Source: Roseomonas aeriglobus
GTDB lineage: Bacteria; Pseudomonadota; Alphaproteobacteria; Sphingomonadales; Sphingomonadaceae
Length of the DNA stretch: 64,000 nt
NCBI GenBank assembly: GCA_016937575.1
Contig: JAFHKN010000002.1
Span: 372,001-436,000, forward strand
Direction of reading: 5' to 3'
In this document: one piece after another, positions 38,904-48,743 of the stretch
Layout: each line of letters begins with the position of its first letter
How positions within the stretch are numbered: the stretch's first letter is position 1
Notes under the pieces: model-generated
Databases searched by the model: none
What the model saw: only the letters and a program-made list of their open reading frames with translations
What the model was told of the DNA's origin: nothing
Position numbers and translations under genes: made by a program

Positions 38904-38926
38904 ATCTCATCGTTTGGGGGGGGCAG

Positions 38927-39514
38927 ATGATTGGACGTGATGCGTCGCTGCAAACGCTTCAGCGGCATTTTCTGGCGACGAGCACGGTTTCGATGCCTAT
39001 CGCCGGAACGCTCTATTGGTCGGTCGTTGCCGTGCTGAGCTTCATCCTGCCGCTCGGCCAGCTCGCCTATGTCGTGCTGTTCGGCAGCGGGATGATCTTT
39101 CCCCTGGCAACCTTGATCGATCGCGCGCGCGGACGGCGTATCACGGCGGCGGGAACCGCCAACCCCGTGATGGTCTTGTTCCTGCGATCGCTGGTCCTGA
39201 TCGTCCTGATGTGGCCCCTCGTGATCTTCGCCGCCCGCGCGGCCCATGATCCGCTGGTCATCATTCTGGGCGGCGCGATCCTGATGGCGCTCGTCTGGAT
39301 ACCCTATGGATGGGCGGCGAACGATCCGGTCGGAATGGAGCATGCCATCGGACGATCGGTCGCCAGTTACGTCGCCTATGCGTTGGTGCCGGCACCCTGG
39401 ACGGCCTCTGCGATCGCGGGCGTCGTGATCCTGGCCTATGCCTATTCGTTCGTCCGGATGCGCCGGCCGGACGCACGGGATCTGGCGCTGACGACGCCTG
39501 CGGCTGTTGGTTGA
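38927..39514 (+). CDS. Integral membrane protein, hypothetical
   Basis: 195 residues from the ATG at 38927, preceded by a G-rich ribosome site. Five to six hydrophobic segments, among them VLSFILPLGQLAYVVLFGSG, SLVLIVLMWPLVIFAARAAH and IILGGAILMALVWIPYGWAA. The layout is like DUF7010-type proteins, but I am not sure. It follows the permease by 23 bp and ends before a terminator. Confidence 0.7.
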   Translation: MIGRDASLQTLQRHFLATSTVSMPIAGTLYWSVVAVLSFILPLGQLAYVVLFGSGMIFPLATLIDRARGRRITAAGTANPVMVLFLRSLVLIVLMWPLVIFAARAAHDPLVIILGGAILMALVWIPYGWAANDPVGMEHAIGRSVASYVAYALVPAPWTASAIAGVVILAYAYSFVRMRRPDARDLALTTPAAVG

Positions 39515-39547
39515 CGGCTTTGGCCGACTCTCGATAAAAGCGCGCTC

Positions 39548-39580
39548 CGGCGGCCCAGCACGGGCCGCCGTTTTGCTTTT
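39548..39580 (+). terminator. Rho-independent terminator before argD
   Basis: 9-bp stem (CGGCGGCCC with GGGCCGCCG), loop AGCAC, followed by TTTTGCTTTT. It ends the permease/membrane-protein unit only about 15 bp before the argD start, so argD transcription may need readthrough or a promoter that overlaps this region. Confidence 0.85.
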
Positions 39581-39594
39581 GAAGGAGTCGTACA

Positions 39595-40791
39595 GTGGCC
39601 ATCACCCCCCTCATGCCCGTCTATCCCCGGTGCGGGGTACGGCCGGTGCGAGGCGAGGGCGTGTACCTGTACGGCGAGCGAGGGGAGCAGTATCTCGACT
39701 TCGCGGCCGGCATCGCGGTCAATGCGCTGGGCCACGGCCACCCGCATCTGACGAAGGCGATCGCGGAGCAGGCCGCGACGCTGATGCATGTGTCGAACCT
39801 GTACGGCAGCCCGCAGGGCGAGGCGCTGGCGCAGCGGATCGTCGACAACACCTTCGCCGACACGGTGTTCTTCACCAATTCGGGCGCCGAGGCGATCGAA
39901 TGCGCGATCAAGACCGCGCGTCGTTACCACTTTGTCGGCGACCAGCCGCAGCGCACGAAGATCATCACCTTCCACAACGCCTTTCACGGGCGGACGATGG
40001 GGGCGATCTCGGCGACCAACCAGGACAAGATGCGCAACGGCTTCGAACCGCTGCTGCCGGGCTTTGCGTACGCGCCGTTCAACGATCTGGACGCGGCACT
40101 CGCGCTGATCGACGATCAGACCGCGGGCTTCATGGTCGAAACGGTGCAGGGCGAAGGCGGCATGACCGCGGGCACGCCGGAGTTCATCCAGGGCCTGCGC
40201 AAGGCCTGCGACGAGCATGGCCTGCTGCTGATCCTCGACGAAATCCAGTGCGGCTACGGCCGGACCGGCAAGTTCTTCGCGCATGAACATTACGGCATCA
40301 CGCCCGATATCATGACGGTGGCGAAGGGCATCGGCGGCGGCTTCCCGCTCGGCGCGTGCCTGGCCACCGAGGAGGCCGCACGCGGCATGGTCATCGGCAC
40401 GCACGGATCGACCTATGGCGGCAATCCGCTCGCCATGGCGGCGGGGCAGGCGATCCTCGACGTGATGCTGGAGCCGGGCTTCTTCGATCATGTCGCGGCG
40501 ATGGGCGACCGCCTGCGCGCGGCGTTCGAGCAGCTGATCCCGAACCATGACGAGCTGTTCGAGGAAATCCGGGGCAAGGGCCTGATGCTCGGCATCAAGA
40601 TGAAGGAGCCGGCGGTCGCCCGCGACTTCGTGGCGCACTTGCGCGACAATCACGGGCTGCTGACGGTCGCGGCGGGCGAGAACGTCTTTCGCGTCCTGCC
40701 GCCGCTGGTGATCGACGAAAGCCACATCGCGGAATGCGTCGAACGGCTGAGCGCCGGTGCGCGCAGCTTCGCGTTGCCGATGGATGATTGA
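39595..40791 (+). CDS. argD: Acetylornithine aminotransferase
   Basis: 398-residue class III PLP aminotransferase of arginine synthesis. GTG start with GAAGGAG ahead. Motifs: TNSGAEAIECAIK (phosphate site), FHGRTMGAIS, LILDEIQCGYGRTG and TVAKGIGGGFPLG, where Lys244 binds PLP. It may also act as succinyl-diaminopimelate aminotransferase. Adjacent argF confirms the arginine role. Confidence 0.95.
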   Translation: MAITPLMPVYPRCGVRPVRGEGVYLYGERGEQYLDFAAGIAVNALGHGHPHLTKAIAEQAATLMHVSNLYGSPQGEALAQRIVDNTFADTVFFTNSGAEAIECAIKTARRYHFVGDQPQRTKIITFHNAFHGRTMGAISATNQDKMRNGFEPLLPGFAYAPFNDLDAALALIDDQTAGFMVETVQGEGGMTAGTPEFIQGLRKACDEHGLLLILDEIQCGYGRTGKFFAHEHYGITPDIMTVAKGIGGGFPLGACLATEEAARGMVIGTHGSTYGGNPLAMAAGQAILDVMLEPGFFDHVAAMGDRLRAAFEQLIPNHDELFEEIRGKGLMLGIKMKEPAVARDFVAHLRDNHGLLTVAAGENVFRVLPPLVIDESHIAECVERLSAGARSFALPMDD

Positions 40792-40803
40792 CGTGTCGTA
40801 TTC

Positions 40804-40943
40804 CTCCCCGAGGCTGTCTCGGGGAGGGGGACTGCGACCGCAGGTCGTGGTGGAGGGGCAGGCTGGGATCTCGGAGGGGCGCGAATGCCCCTCCGCCATC
40901 GCTGACGCGATGGTCCCCCTCCCCGAGACAAGCTCGGGGAGGA
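40804..40943. repeat. Family A palindromic repeat, copy 4
   Basis: The clearest copy, about 140 bp. The left end begins TTCCTCCCCGAGGCTGTCTC and GGGGAGG; the right end is CCTCCCCGAGACAAGCTCGG and GGAGGAT. Facing GTGGAGGGGC / GCCCCTCCGCC blocks lie inside. It sits between argD and argF, and its last bases form the apparent argF ribosome-binding site. Confidence 0.85.
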
Positions 40944-40950
40944 TTTGAAG

Positions 40951-41889
40951 ATGCGCCATTTCCGTGACCTGTCCGATGCCGGCGCCGACGGCATCGCCGC
41001 GATCCTCGACGACGCGCTGGAGCGCAAGCGCGCCCGTGCCCACCTACCCAAGGGGGCGCCCGATGCCGACGCGCCGCTTGCCGGGCACACCCTGGCGATG
41101 GTGTTCGAGAAGTCCTCGACCCGCACCCGCGTTTCGTTCGACATGGCGATGCGCCAGCTGGGCGGATCGGCGCTGATCCTCGACAGCGGCACCAGCCAGT
41201 TGGGGCGCGGCGAAACGGTGGCCGACACCGCGCGCGTCCTGTCGGGCTTCTGCGACGCGATCATGGTCCGCACCGACGACCATGCGAAGCTCGACGAGAT
41301 GGCCGAATATGCGAGCGTCCCGGTCATCAACGGCCTCACCGACGCCTCGCACCCCTGCCAGATCGTCGCCGACCTGCTGGCGGTGGTCGAGGAGGGGAAG
41401 TCGCTGCCCGGCCTCAAATGGGCGTGGCTGGGCGACGGCAACAACGTGCTGCACTCGATCATCGAGGCGGCGGGGCTGTTCAAGTTCAGCGTGATGGCCG
41501 GTTGCCCCGACGGTTATGACCCCGATCCGCGCTGGGCGGCGGCGGCGAACGCGGCGCTGGAGGGTACCAATGCGCGCGTCGACATCGACCGCGATCCGCA
41601 CCGTGTGATCGCCGGGGCCGACGTCGTCGTCACCGACACCTGGATCTCGATGGGTCAGGCGCATGCCGAGGAAAAGCTGGCAGCGATGATGCCGTATCAG
41701 GTGACCGAGGCGCTGATGGCCGAGGCCGACCCCCAGGCAATCTTCCTCCACTGTCTGCCCGCGCACCGCGAGGAGGAAGTGGTGACGGCAGTGATCGACG
41801 GCCCGCAGTCGCGCATCTGGCGCGAGGCGGAAAACCGGCTGCATGCGCAGAAGTCGATCATCCGATGGTGTTTCGGGCAGATCGGGTGA
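40951..41889 (+). CDS. argF: Ornithine carbamoyltransferase
   Basis: 312 residues. Makes citrulline from ornithine and carbamoyl phosphate. Carbamoyl-phosphate motif STRTR at 56-60, HPCQ in the first third, ornithine/catalytic HCLPAHR near 270. The ATG at 40951 has GGGGAGGA seven bases ahead, supplied by the preceding repeat. It is in operon order argD-argF-hslO. Confidence 0.95.
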   Translation: MRHFRDLSDAGADGIAAILDDALERKRARAHLPKGAPDADAPLAGHTLAMVFEKSSTRTRVSFDMAMRQLGGSALILDSGTSQLGRGETVADTARVLSGFCDAIMVRTDDHAKLDEMAEYASVPVINGLTDASHPCQIVADLLAVVEEGKSLPGLKWAWLGDGNNVLHSIIEAAGLFKFSVMAGCPDGYDPDPRWAAAANAALEGTNARVDIDRDPHRVIAGADVVVTDTWISMGQAHAEEKLAAMMPYQVTEALMAEADPQAIFLHCLPAHREEEVVTAVIDGPQSRIWREAENRLHAQKSIIRWCFGQIG

Positions 41890-41937
41890 GTTGAACGGAT
41901 CGTTCGCGATCCCATCTTCACGGCTCGCCACACATAC

Positions 41938-42036
41938 CGTTCGCCCTGAGCCTGTCGAAGGGCTGCCTTTTTCTTCGTGCCGCGGTCCAAGCGTTGCCGA
42001 AGAAGGACAGGGCTTCGACAAGCTCAGCCCGAACGG
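41938..42036. repeat. Family C palindromic repeat, copy 2
   Basis: Arms CCGTTCGCCCTGAGCCTGTC plus GAAGGGC, and GGGCTTCGACAAGCTCAGCC plus CGAACGG, about 100 bp overall, between argF and hslO. It starts about 48 bp after the argF stop. Confidence 0.85.
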
Positions 42037-42050
42037 GTTAGGGAATTGCC

Positions 42051-42965
42051 ATGACCGACCAGCCCAAACTTCCCGACGTCGACCGCGTGGTCGGTTTCAC
42101 CATTCCCGGCCGCCATGCGCGCGGGCGGATCGTGCGGGTGGGGCCGGTGCTCGATACCATCCTGGCCGCGCATGCCTATCCGCCGCCGATCGAGGCGCTG
42201 CTGGCCGAGGCGCTGACGCTGACCGCCTTGCTCGGCAGCCTGCTGAAGGACGCCGCGGGCCAGCTGACGCTTCAGGCGCAGACGACCGGCGGCATCGTGT
42301 CGCTGCTGGTGTGCGATTATCGAAGCGGCGAGCTGCGCGGCTATGTTCAGTTCGACGCCGACCGGCTGGCCGAGATCGGTGGGAGCCCATCGCTCTTTGC
42401 GCTGTTCGGTACCGGGCATCTCGCCGTCACCTTCGACCAGGCGACGACCGGTGAGCGCTATCAGGGCATCGTGCCTCTCGACGGCAATTCGCTGGCCGAG
42501 GCAGCCGAGAGCTATTTCTTCCAGTCCGAGCAGATCCCGAGCCTGATCCGCTTGGGTACGCTGCACACCGCCGACGGCCAGTGCCGGGCGGGCGGGCTGT
42601 TTCTGCAGCATCTGCCGGAAGGCGAGGATGGCCGCGAGCGGTTGCACGTGCGGCTCGACCATCCCGAATGGGAGCATGTTGCGGCACTCGGCAACACGAT
42701 GGGCGCGGACGAGCTGGCCGACGGAATGATTCCGTTGGAAACGCTTGTCTGGCGGCTGTTCAACGAGGAGGATGAGGTCCGCATCCTCGCGGCGACCGAC
42801 CTGGTCAAGGGATGCCGCTGCGACGTGACCTATATTTCCGAGGTGCTCGCCAAGTTCGCGCCGGAGGATCGGGCGGAGATGGCTGACGAGAACGGCGTCA
42901 TCTCGGTCGATTGTGCGTTCTGCGCGACGAAGTTTCCGGTCAAGCTGGACGATATTGCAGCGTGA
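42051..42965 (+). CDS. hslO: Redox-regulated chaperone Hsp33
   Basis: 304 residues. N-terminal substrate-binding domain and a C-terminal zinc/disulfide switch with Cys-x-Cys in KGCRCDVTYI and Cys-x2-Cys in VDCAFCATK. Under oxidation zinc is released and the chaperone turns on. The order argF-hslO is common in Sphingomonadales. Confidence 0.94.
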   Translation: MTDQPKLPDVDRVVGFTIPGRHARGRIVRVGPVLDTILAAHAYPPPIEALLAEALTLTALLGSLLKDAAGQLTLQAQTTGGIVSLLVCDYRSGELRGYVQFDADRLAEIGGSPSLFALFGTGHLAVTFDQATTGERYQGIVPLDGNSLAEAAESYFFQSEQIPSLIRLGTLHTADGQCRAGGLFLQHLPEGEDGRERLHVRLDHPEWEHVAALGNTMGADELADGMIPLETLVWRLFNEEDEVRILAATDLVKGCRCDVTYISEVLAKFAPEDRAEMADENGVISVDCAFCATKFPVKLDDIAA

Positions 42966-43035
42966 GCAATTGACTCTGGGCAGGTGGCTCGCCAAGGCTC
43001 GTCCTCGTCGAGGGCCGGGCTAACCGGCTCGCGGT

Positions 43036-43266
43036 ACGCGCGGGAGAGAACAGGTTTGCCTCTCAAATCGTAGCCGGCTCTGCCGGCGGTTCGATTTGAG
43101 AAACAAGCACGTCGCCGAAGGAGCAACCGCCCCGGAATCTCTCAGGCACCAGGGACCGCGCGTGGCCCGACACTCTGGAAAGCGCGTCCGGAAACGGGCG
43201 CCACCGAAGGGGTAAGCCGCGCGGCCACGCGCTGCGAAAGCTCTCAGGTTTCCGTGACAGAGGGGG
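43036..43266 (+). ncRNA. Tandem glycine riboswitch upstream of the gcv operon
   Basis: Two glycine aptamers in series. Aptamer 1: CGGGAGAGAAC start, GCCGAAGGAGCAA core and ATCTCTCAGGCACCAGGGAC closing part. Aptamer 2: ACTCTGGAAAG, CACCGAAGGGGTAAGCC, and GCTCTCAGGTTTCCGTGACA with GAGGG. Aptamer 1 has an extra long arm: CTCAAATCG (43062-43070) pairs with CGATTTGAG (43092-43100) around a GCCGGC/GCCGGC hairpin. Glycine binding normally turns on gcv genes; here it precedes gcvT by 64 bp. Confidence 0.93.
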
Positions 43267-43330
43267 CGATGGACCTGGCTGCGGCGTGTGGCGGGTTCGT
43301 CGTGACTCTTTTGCGCACGAGGCCCGTCCG

Positions 43331-44497
43331 ATGAGCGAGACCGTAGTTACTCCGCCCGACTCCGCGCTCGATACCACCGAGCTTCCGCCCGAAACGCTGA
43401 CCCTGCCGCTCGACGCCTGGCACCGTGCCAAGGGCGGCCGGATGGTCGAGTTCGCCGGCTATTGGATGCCCGTCCAGTACGAAGGCATCATGGCCGAGCA
43501 TCTGTGGGTTCGGACAAGTGCCGGCCTGTTCGATGTCAGCCACATGGGGCAGTTGATGGTGTCGGGCGAGGGTGCGACCGCCGCACTCGAAGCGCTGATG
43601 CCGGGCGACTTCGCCGCGCTGAAGGATGGGCGCATCCGGTATTCGCTGTTGCTCGACGAGAATGGCGGAATCCTCGATGACCTGATGGTTACGCGACTGG
43701 GTCGGCAAGAATTCTACGTCGTCGTCAACGGCGCGACCAAGTGGGACGACATCGGCCATATGCGCGAGCATCTGGCCGACGACATCGTGCTCAACCACCT
43801 CGACGAACAGGCGCTGCTGGCGCTGCAGGGGCCGAAGGCGGTCGACGCGCTGGCGCGGGTCGTGGGCGGCGTCGAAGCGCTGGGCTTCATGCAGGGCGGG
43901 TCGTTCGACTGGCAGGGCGTGACGCTGGGCATCAGCCGTTCGGGCTACACGGGCGAGGACGGGTTCGAGATTTCGGTCCCCGGCACCCATGCCGTCGCGC
44001 TCGCCGATGCGCTGACCGCGCAGGAAGAGGTCAAGCCGATCGGGCTGGGCGCGCGCGACTCGCTCCGGCTGGAGGCGGGCCTGCCGCTCTACGGCCATGA
44101 TCTCGATCCCGATACGACGCCGGTGATGGCCGACCTGGGCTTCGCGCTGTCGAAACGCCGCCGCGAGGAGGGCGGCTTCCCCGGCCACGCCCGCATCATG
44201 GCCGAGCGCGATGGCGCTGCTACAGCCAAGCGCGTCGGCCTGATCGTCGATGGCCGCCAGCCGGTCCGCGAAGGGGCGACTGTGGTCGACGCCGACGGTA
44301 ACGACATCGGCAAGGTCACCTCGGGCGGCTTCGCGCCATCCGTCGGCGCGCCGATCGCCATGGCCTATGTTCCGCCGGTGCTCGCCGAAGCCGGCACCAA
44401 GATCACGCTTGTCCAGCGCGGCAAGCAGCACACGGCGACGGTCACGCCGATGCCGTTCGTCCCCCACCGTTATGTCCGCCAGGGAGCGTCCAAATGA
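43331..44497 (+). CDS. gcvT: Glycine cleavage system aminomethyltransferase (T protein)
   Basis: 388 residues from the ATG at 43331 ([14 protein letters not shown]), after GAGG. Releases ammonia and forms methylene-tetrahydrofolate from the aminomethyl-lipoyl intermediate. Motifs: [23 protein letters not shown] start, [22 protein letters not shown], and [15 protein letters not shown]. The stop overlaps the gcvH start as ATGA. Confidence 0.95.
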   Translation: MSETVVTPPDSALDTTELPPETLTLPLDAWHRAKGGRMVEFAGYWMPVQYEGIMAEHLWVRTSAGLFDVSHMGQLMVSGEGATAALEALMPGDFAALKDGRIRYSLLLDENGGILDDLMVTRLGRQEFYVVVNGATKWDDIGHMREHLADDIVLNHLDEQALLALQGPKAVDALARVVGGVEALGFMQGGSFDWQGVTLGISRSGYTGEDGFEISVPGTHAVALADALTAQEEVKPIGLGARDSLRLEAGLPLYGHDLDPDTTPVMADLGFALSKRRREEGGFPGHARIMAERDGAATAKRVGLIVDGRQPVREGATVVDADGNDIGKVTSGGFAPSVGAPIAMAYVPPVLAEAGTKITLVQRGKQHTATVTPMPFVPHRYVRQGASK

Positions 44498-44865
44498 GCC
44501 GGTATTTCACGCAAGACCATGAATGGATCGACGTCGACGGCCAGGTCGGCACGGTCGGCATCACCGACTATGCGCAAGGGCAGCTGGGCGACATCGTGTT
44601 CGTCGAAGTGCCCGACGAAGGGCGCCAGCTGGCCAAGGGCGACGACGCCGCGGTTGTCGAAAGCGTCAAGGCCGCGTCGGACGTCTACGCCCCCGTCGGC
44701 GGCACCGTGCTGGAGGGTAACCCCGCGCTCGCGGACCAGCCGGATCTGGTCAACACCGATCCGGAGGGCGAAGGCTGGTTCTTCAAGGTCACGCTGGCCG
44801 ACGACGGCGAGCTCGAGGGCCTGATGGACGAAGACGCGTACAAGGCGTTCGTCGCAAAGCTTTGA
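44494..44865 (+). CDS. gcvH: Glycine cleavage system H protein
   Basis: 123 residues, normal length. The lipoyl-accepting Lys59 is in [17 protein letters not shown]. It shuttles the aminomethyl group from the P to the T protein. It is coupled to gcvT by an ATGA overlap. Confidence 0.96.
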   Translation: MSRYFTQDHEWIDVDGQVGTVGITDYAQGQLGDIVFVEVPDEGRQLAKGDDAAVVESVKAASDVYAPVGGTVLEGNPALADQPDLVNTDPEGEGWFFKVTLADDGELEGLMDEDAYKAFVAKL

Positions 44866-44876
44866 CCTAGGCAAAG

Positions 44877-45017
44877 CCCCTCCCCGTCGGGTCCCACGAA
44901 AGTAGTACTTTCGTGGGTGCCCTGCCAGGGCAGGGGTTGGGGTGGGGCCTGTCCGCAGGCACCGGTCTCCGTGAGACCTCCCACCCGTTGCCCCTCCCCT
45001 GAAGGGGAGGGGTTGGG
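44877..45017. repeat. Family A palindromic repeat, copy 5, with an embedded AAAGTA palindrome
   Basis: About 140 bp between gcvH and gcvPA with GCCCCTCCCC and GGGGAGGGG ends. It contains a 25-bp palindrome at 44893-44917: 12-nt arms CCCACGAAAGTA and TACTTTCGTGGG around one G, followed by TGCCC. A sister palindrome occurs at 48078-48103. The right end supplies GGGAG six bases before the gcvPA start. Confidence 0.8.
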
Positions 45018-45025
45018 AGTTGTAA

Positions 45026-46384
45026 ATGCGCTACCTACCCCTGACTTCCGACGACCGGCAGGCGATGCTGGCCACGATCGGCGCCGAGACCATCGACGAC
45101 CTCTTCGCCGACGTGCCCGAGGCCGCGCGCCTCAGCGGCCCGATCGAGGGGCTGCCGAACCATGCGAGCGAACTCGCGGTCGAGCGCCACATGGCGCGGC
45201 TCGCCAAGCAGAACACCGTCGCCGGCGATGTGCCCTTCTTCCTTGGGTGCGGTGCGTACCGCCACCACGTCCCGGCATCGGTCGACCATCTGATCCAGCG
45301 CGGCGAGTACCTGACCGCCTACACGCCCTATCAGCCGGAAATCGCGCAGGGCACGCTGCAGATGCTCTTCGAGTTCCAGACGCAGGTCGCGCGCCTGCTC
45401 GGGACCGACGTGGCGAACGCATCGATGTACGACGGATCGACCGCGTGTTGGGAAGCGGTGACGATGGCGCGCCGCGTCACGCGCAAGGCCAAGGCGATCC
45501 TGTCGGGCGGCCTGCATCCGCATTATGTCTCGGTCGCCAAGACCATGGCGAAGTACACCGGCGACGTGCTGGAAACTTCGCTGCCGACGCTGGGCGCGGA
45601 CACCGACATCGATGCGCTGATTGCGGGCATCGACGACGATACCAGCTGCGTGGTCGTCCAGTATCCGGACATCCTCGGCCGTATCGCCGACCTGAAACCG
45701 CTGGCCGATGCGTGCCATGCCAAGAAGGCGTTGCTGATCGCGGTGGTGACCGAGCCGGTCGCGCTGGGCGCGATCAAGAGCCCGGGCGAAATGGACGCCG
45801 ACATCGTCGTCGGCGAAGGGCAGTCGCTGGGCGTCGGCCTCCAGTTCGGCGGGCCGTTCGTCGGCCTGTTCGGCTGCAAGCAAAAATACGTCCGCCAGAT
45901 GCCGGGGCGCCTGTGCGGCGAGACGGTCGATGCCGATGGGAAGCGCGGTTTCGTGCTGACCCTGTCGACCCGCGAACAGCATATCCGTCGCGAGAAGGCG
46001 ACGTCGAACATCTGCACCAACTCCGGTCTGTGCGCGCTGGCGTTTTCGATCCACATGACGCTGCTGGGCGAAGCGGGGCTGCGTCGCCTGGCCGCGCTGA
46101 ACCACGCCGGCGCGTGCCGGGCCGCGGATCGGCTGGCGAAGGTGCCGGGCGTCGAGCTGGTCACGCCGACTTTCTTCAACGAATTCACGCTGAAGCTGTC
46201 GAAGGAAGCGCGGCCGATCGTCCGTGCGCTGGCCGACCGCGGCATCCTGGCCGGCGTGTCGCTCGGCCGGCTGTATCCGGGGCAGGACGACCTCGCGAAT
46301 GGCCTGGTCGTCGCGGTGACCGAAACGACGACCGCGGAAGACGTCGAAACCCTTGCAACCGCACTTCAGGAGGTGCTGGCATGA
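45026..46384 (+). CDS. gcvPA: Glycine dehydrogenase (decarboxylating) subunit 1
   Basis: 452 residues; N-terminal half of the P protein in organisms with the split form. Begins [54 protein letters not shown] and [20 protein letters not shown] are typical. With gcvPB it decarboxylates glycine and loads the lipoyl arm of GcvH. The stop overlaps gcvPB as ATGA. Confidence 0.95.
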   Translation: MRYLPLTSDDRQAMLATIGAETIDDLFADVPEAARLSGPIEGLPNHASELAVERHMARLAKQNTVAGDVPFFLGCGAYRHHVPASVDHLIQRGEYLTAYTPYQPEIAQGTLQMLFEFQTQVARLLGTDVANASMYDGSTACWEAVTMARRVTRKAKAILSGGLHPHYVSVAKTMAKYTGDVLETSLPTLGADTDIDALIAGIDDDTSCVVVQYPDILGRIADLKPLADACHAKKALLIAVVTEPVALGAIKSPGEMDADIVVGEGQSLGVGLQFGGPFVGLFGCKQKYVRQMPGRLCGETVDADGKRGFVLTLSTREQHIRREKATSNICTNSGLCALAFSIHMTLLGEAGLRRLAALNHAGACRAADRLAKVPGVELVTPTFFNEFTLKLSKEARPIVRALADRGILAGVSLGRLYPGQDDLANGLVVAVTETTTAEDVETLATALQEVLA

Positions 46385-47979
46385 GCGCGATCAACCAGAG
46401 CGGCTGGCGTCCGGAGATGGGCGGCGGGAGCGGCGAGGGCGCGCCTGCGACCTTCACCGGCAATCGCGCGCTGATGCTGGAGGAGCCGACGATCTTCGAG
46501 ATCGGATCGACCGACACCACCGGCGTCGACTTCGCTGACGGTGACGTGGCGGGGTCGCGCCTCGGCGACCTGACGCGCAAGAGCGCGATCGGCCTGCCCG
46601 GCCTGTCGGAGCCAGAGACGGTCCGCCACTATACGCGCCTCAGCCGGCAGAATTACGCGATCGATCTGGGCCTCTTCCCGCTCGGCTCGTGCACGATGAA
46701 GCACAACCCGCGGCTGAACGAACGTGTCGCGCGCATGCCGGGCTTCGCCGACGTCCACCCGCTGCAGCCGGTCGACACCGTGCAGGGCGCGCTGGGCGTC
46801 ATCAACGAACTCGCGACGTGGCTGATCAAGCTGACCGGCATGCACGGCGTGGCGATGAGCCCGAAGGCCGGCGCGCACGGCGAACTGTGCGGCATCCTGT
46901 GCATCAAGGCCGCGCTCGAAGCGCGTGGCGAGGGGCATCGCAAGGTTATCCTGGTGCCCGAATCGGCGCACGGTACCAACCCCGCGACCGCGGCCTTCGC
47001 CGGTTTCGCGGTCGAGGACATTCCCGCCACCCCGGACGGCCGCGTCGACACCGCGGCGCTTAAAGGCCGCCTCGGACCGGATGTCGCCGCGGTAATGATC
47101 ACCAACCCGAACACCTGCGGGTTGTTCGAGCGGGACCTGAAGGAGATCAGCGACGCCGTCCACGCCGCGGGCGGCTACGTCTATTGCGACGGCGCGAATT
47201 TCAACGCGATCGTCGGCCGGGTGCGTCCGGGCGACCTGGGCGTCGATGCGATGCACATCAACCTGCACAAGACCTTCTCGACCCCGCACGGCGGCGGCGG
47301 GCCGGGCTCGGGGCCGGTGGTGCTGTCGGAAGCGCTGTCGCCCTATGGCCCGCTGCCCTACACCGCGCGGACCGAGGATGGTTACGTCCACCTGATCGAG
47401 GAAGAGCGCGCCGAGGAATTCTCAGATGAGCATTTCGGCGGCAAGCTCGACAGCTTCGGCCGCATGGTCGCCTTCCACGGCCAGATGGGCATGTTCACCC
47501 GCGCGCTGACGTACATCCTCAGCCACGGGGCGGATGGTCTGAAGCAGGTCGCCGAGGACGCAGTGCTGAACGCCAACTACGTCCTGCGCTCGCTGGAGGG
47601 CACGCTGGATGCGCCGTTCGCGCAGAGCGGGCCGTGCATGCACGAAGCGATCTTCTCCGATGCCGGGCTGCCGCAGGGCTTCTCGACGCTCGACATCGCC
47701 AAGGGGCTGATCGACGAGGGCTATCACCCCATGACGGTCTACTTCCCGCTGGTCGTCCACGGCGCGATGCTGGTCGAGCCGACCGAGACCGAATCGAAGG
47801 CGGCGCTCGACCAGTTCATCGGCGCGCTGCGGTCGGTGGCGGAACGCGCCAAGGCGGGCGATGCGGCGCTGAAGAGCGCGCCGCACTTCGCGCCCCGGCG
47901 GCGGCTCGACGAGACGCTGGCGGCGCGCAAGCCGGTGCTGGTGTGGAAGGATGCGCCTGTCGCCGAGGCGGCGGAGTAA
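46381..47979 (+). CDS. gcvPB: Glycine dehydrogenase (decarboxylating) subunit 2
   Basis: 532 residues from the ATG at 46381. PLP-binding Lys297 is in [37 protein letters not shown] and [13 protein letters not shown] are further family motifs. The open frame extends far upstream to 44917, but that part is a shadow of gcvPA, and the ATGA overlap fixes the start. Last gene of the riboswitch-controlled gcv operon. Confidence 0.95.
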   Translation: MSAINQSGWRPEMGGGSGEGAPATFTGNRALMLEEPTIFEIGSTDTTGVDFADGDVAGSRLGDLTRKSAIGLPGLSEPETVRHYTRLSRQNYAIDLGLFPLGSCTMKHNPRLNERVARMPGFADVHPLQPVDTVQGALGVINELATWLIKLTGMHGVAMSPKAGAHGELCGILCIKAALEARGEGHRKVILVPESAHGTNPATAAFAGFAVEDIPATPDGRVDTAALKGRLGPDVAAVMITNPNTCGLFERDLKEISDAVHAAGGYVYCDGANFNAIVGRVRPGDLGVDAMHINLHKTFSTPHGGGGPGSGPVVLSEALSPYGPLPYTARTEDGYVHLIEEERAEEFSDEHFGGKLDSFGRMVAFHGQMGMFTRALTYILSHGADGLKQVAEDAVLNANYVLRSLEGTLDAPFAQSGPCMHEAIFSDAGLPQGFSTLDIAKGLIDEGYHPMTVYFPLVVHGAMLVEPTETESKAALDQFIGALRSVAERAKAGDAALKSAPHFAPRRRLDETLAARKPVLVWKDAPVAEAAE

Positions 47980-47992
47980 CCGCCCGAACCCA

Positions 47993-48130
47993 ACCCGTTC
48001 GTGTTGAGCTTGTCGAAGCCGTATTTCGAACCGCAAGGGGTCGCGGGCGTATCGCAGAACGGCCCTTCGGCCAGCGTCCCATTCAAAGTGATACTTTGAT
48101 GGGTGCCCGCCAAGCTCAGGGCGAACGGGA
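47993..48130. repeat. Family C palindromic repeat, copy 3, with embedded AAAGT palindrome
   Basis: Left arm CCCGTTCGTGTTGAGCTTGT with CGAAG, right arm CAAGCTCAGGGCGAACGGGA. Inside is a second palindrome at 48078-48103 (CCCATTCAAAGT / ATACTTTGATGGG, then TGCCC), related to the one in the gcvH-gcvPA gap. It may end the gcv transcript. Confidence 0.8.
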
Positions 48131-48169
48131 GGGGGGTGACTACTTTCCTCGGACGGGTAAGGTCGGGCC

Positions 48170-48697
48170 ATGCAACCCACCGGCCCGAACATCTGGATCA
48201 GCTACGGCATCACCGCGATCGCTATCGCCATCGTGCTGGCGATCCGGTGGAAGCGGATGAGCAAGGTCCGCCCCCTCAAGCTCGAACACCTCTGGATCTT
48301 CCCCGCGCTCTACGCGGCGCTCGCGACGTACATGTACGTCACGCATCCGCCGCAGGGCTGGGCCTGGGCGTTCTGCGTCGTGGCGCTGCTGCTGGGCGCG
48401 GCGCTGGGGTGGCAGCGCGGCAAGTTCATGCGGATCACAGTCGATCCGGCCACGCACACGCTCAACCAGTCGTCGAGCCCCGCCGCGATCCTGTTCATCG
48501 TCGCGTTGATCCTGGCGCGCAACGCTGGCCGCGCCGCACTGGCGAGCGGGACGGGCACCGCGATGCTCCACCTGAACGCGATCGCCGTCACCGATATGCT
48601 GATCGCGTTCGGGCTCGGCCTGTTCGCCGTCCAGCGGCTGGAAATGTACCTGCGTGGCCGCCGCCTGCTCGACGAGGCGCGGCGGCAGAGGAGCTGA
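48170..48697 (+). CDS. CcdC/DUF1453-like membrane protein
   Basis: 175 residues with five hydrophobic segments (ISYGITAIAIAIVLAIRW, LWIFPALYAALATYMYV, AFCVVALLLGAALGW, AAILFIVALILA and a last one near 150). GWQRGKFMRITVDPATHTLN after helix 3 fits the DUF1453/CcdC family. Function unknown. It is read alone after the repeat and converges with the DMT-type gene. Confidence 0.72.
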   Translation: MQPTGPNIWISYGITAIAIAIVLAIRWKRMSKVRPLKLEHLWIFPALYAALATYMYVTHPPQGWAWAFCVVALLLGAALGWQRGKFMRITVDPATHTLNQSSSPAAILFIVALILARNAGRAALASGTGTAMLHLNAIAVTDMLIAFGLGLFAVQRLEMYLRGRRLLDEARRQRS

Positions 48698-48743
48698 ACC
48701 CACTCGCGGCGATCACGATCCCTGTGCTGAATGCGTTCAGATC

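Noticed and set aside
44917..46380. In-frame upstream extension of gcvPB (would give 1020 residues)
   Set aside because: The extension is an out-of-frame reading of gcvPA; the ATGA overlap and start at 46381 give the normal subunit length.
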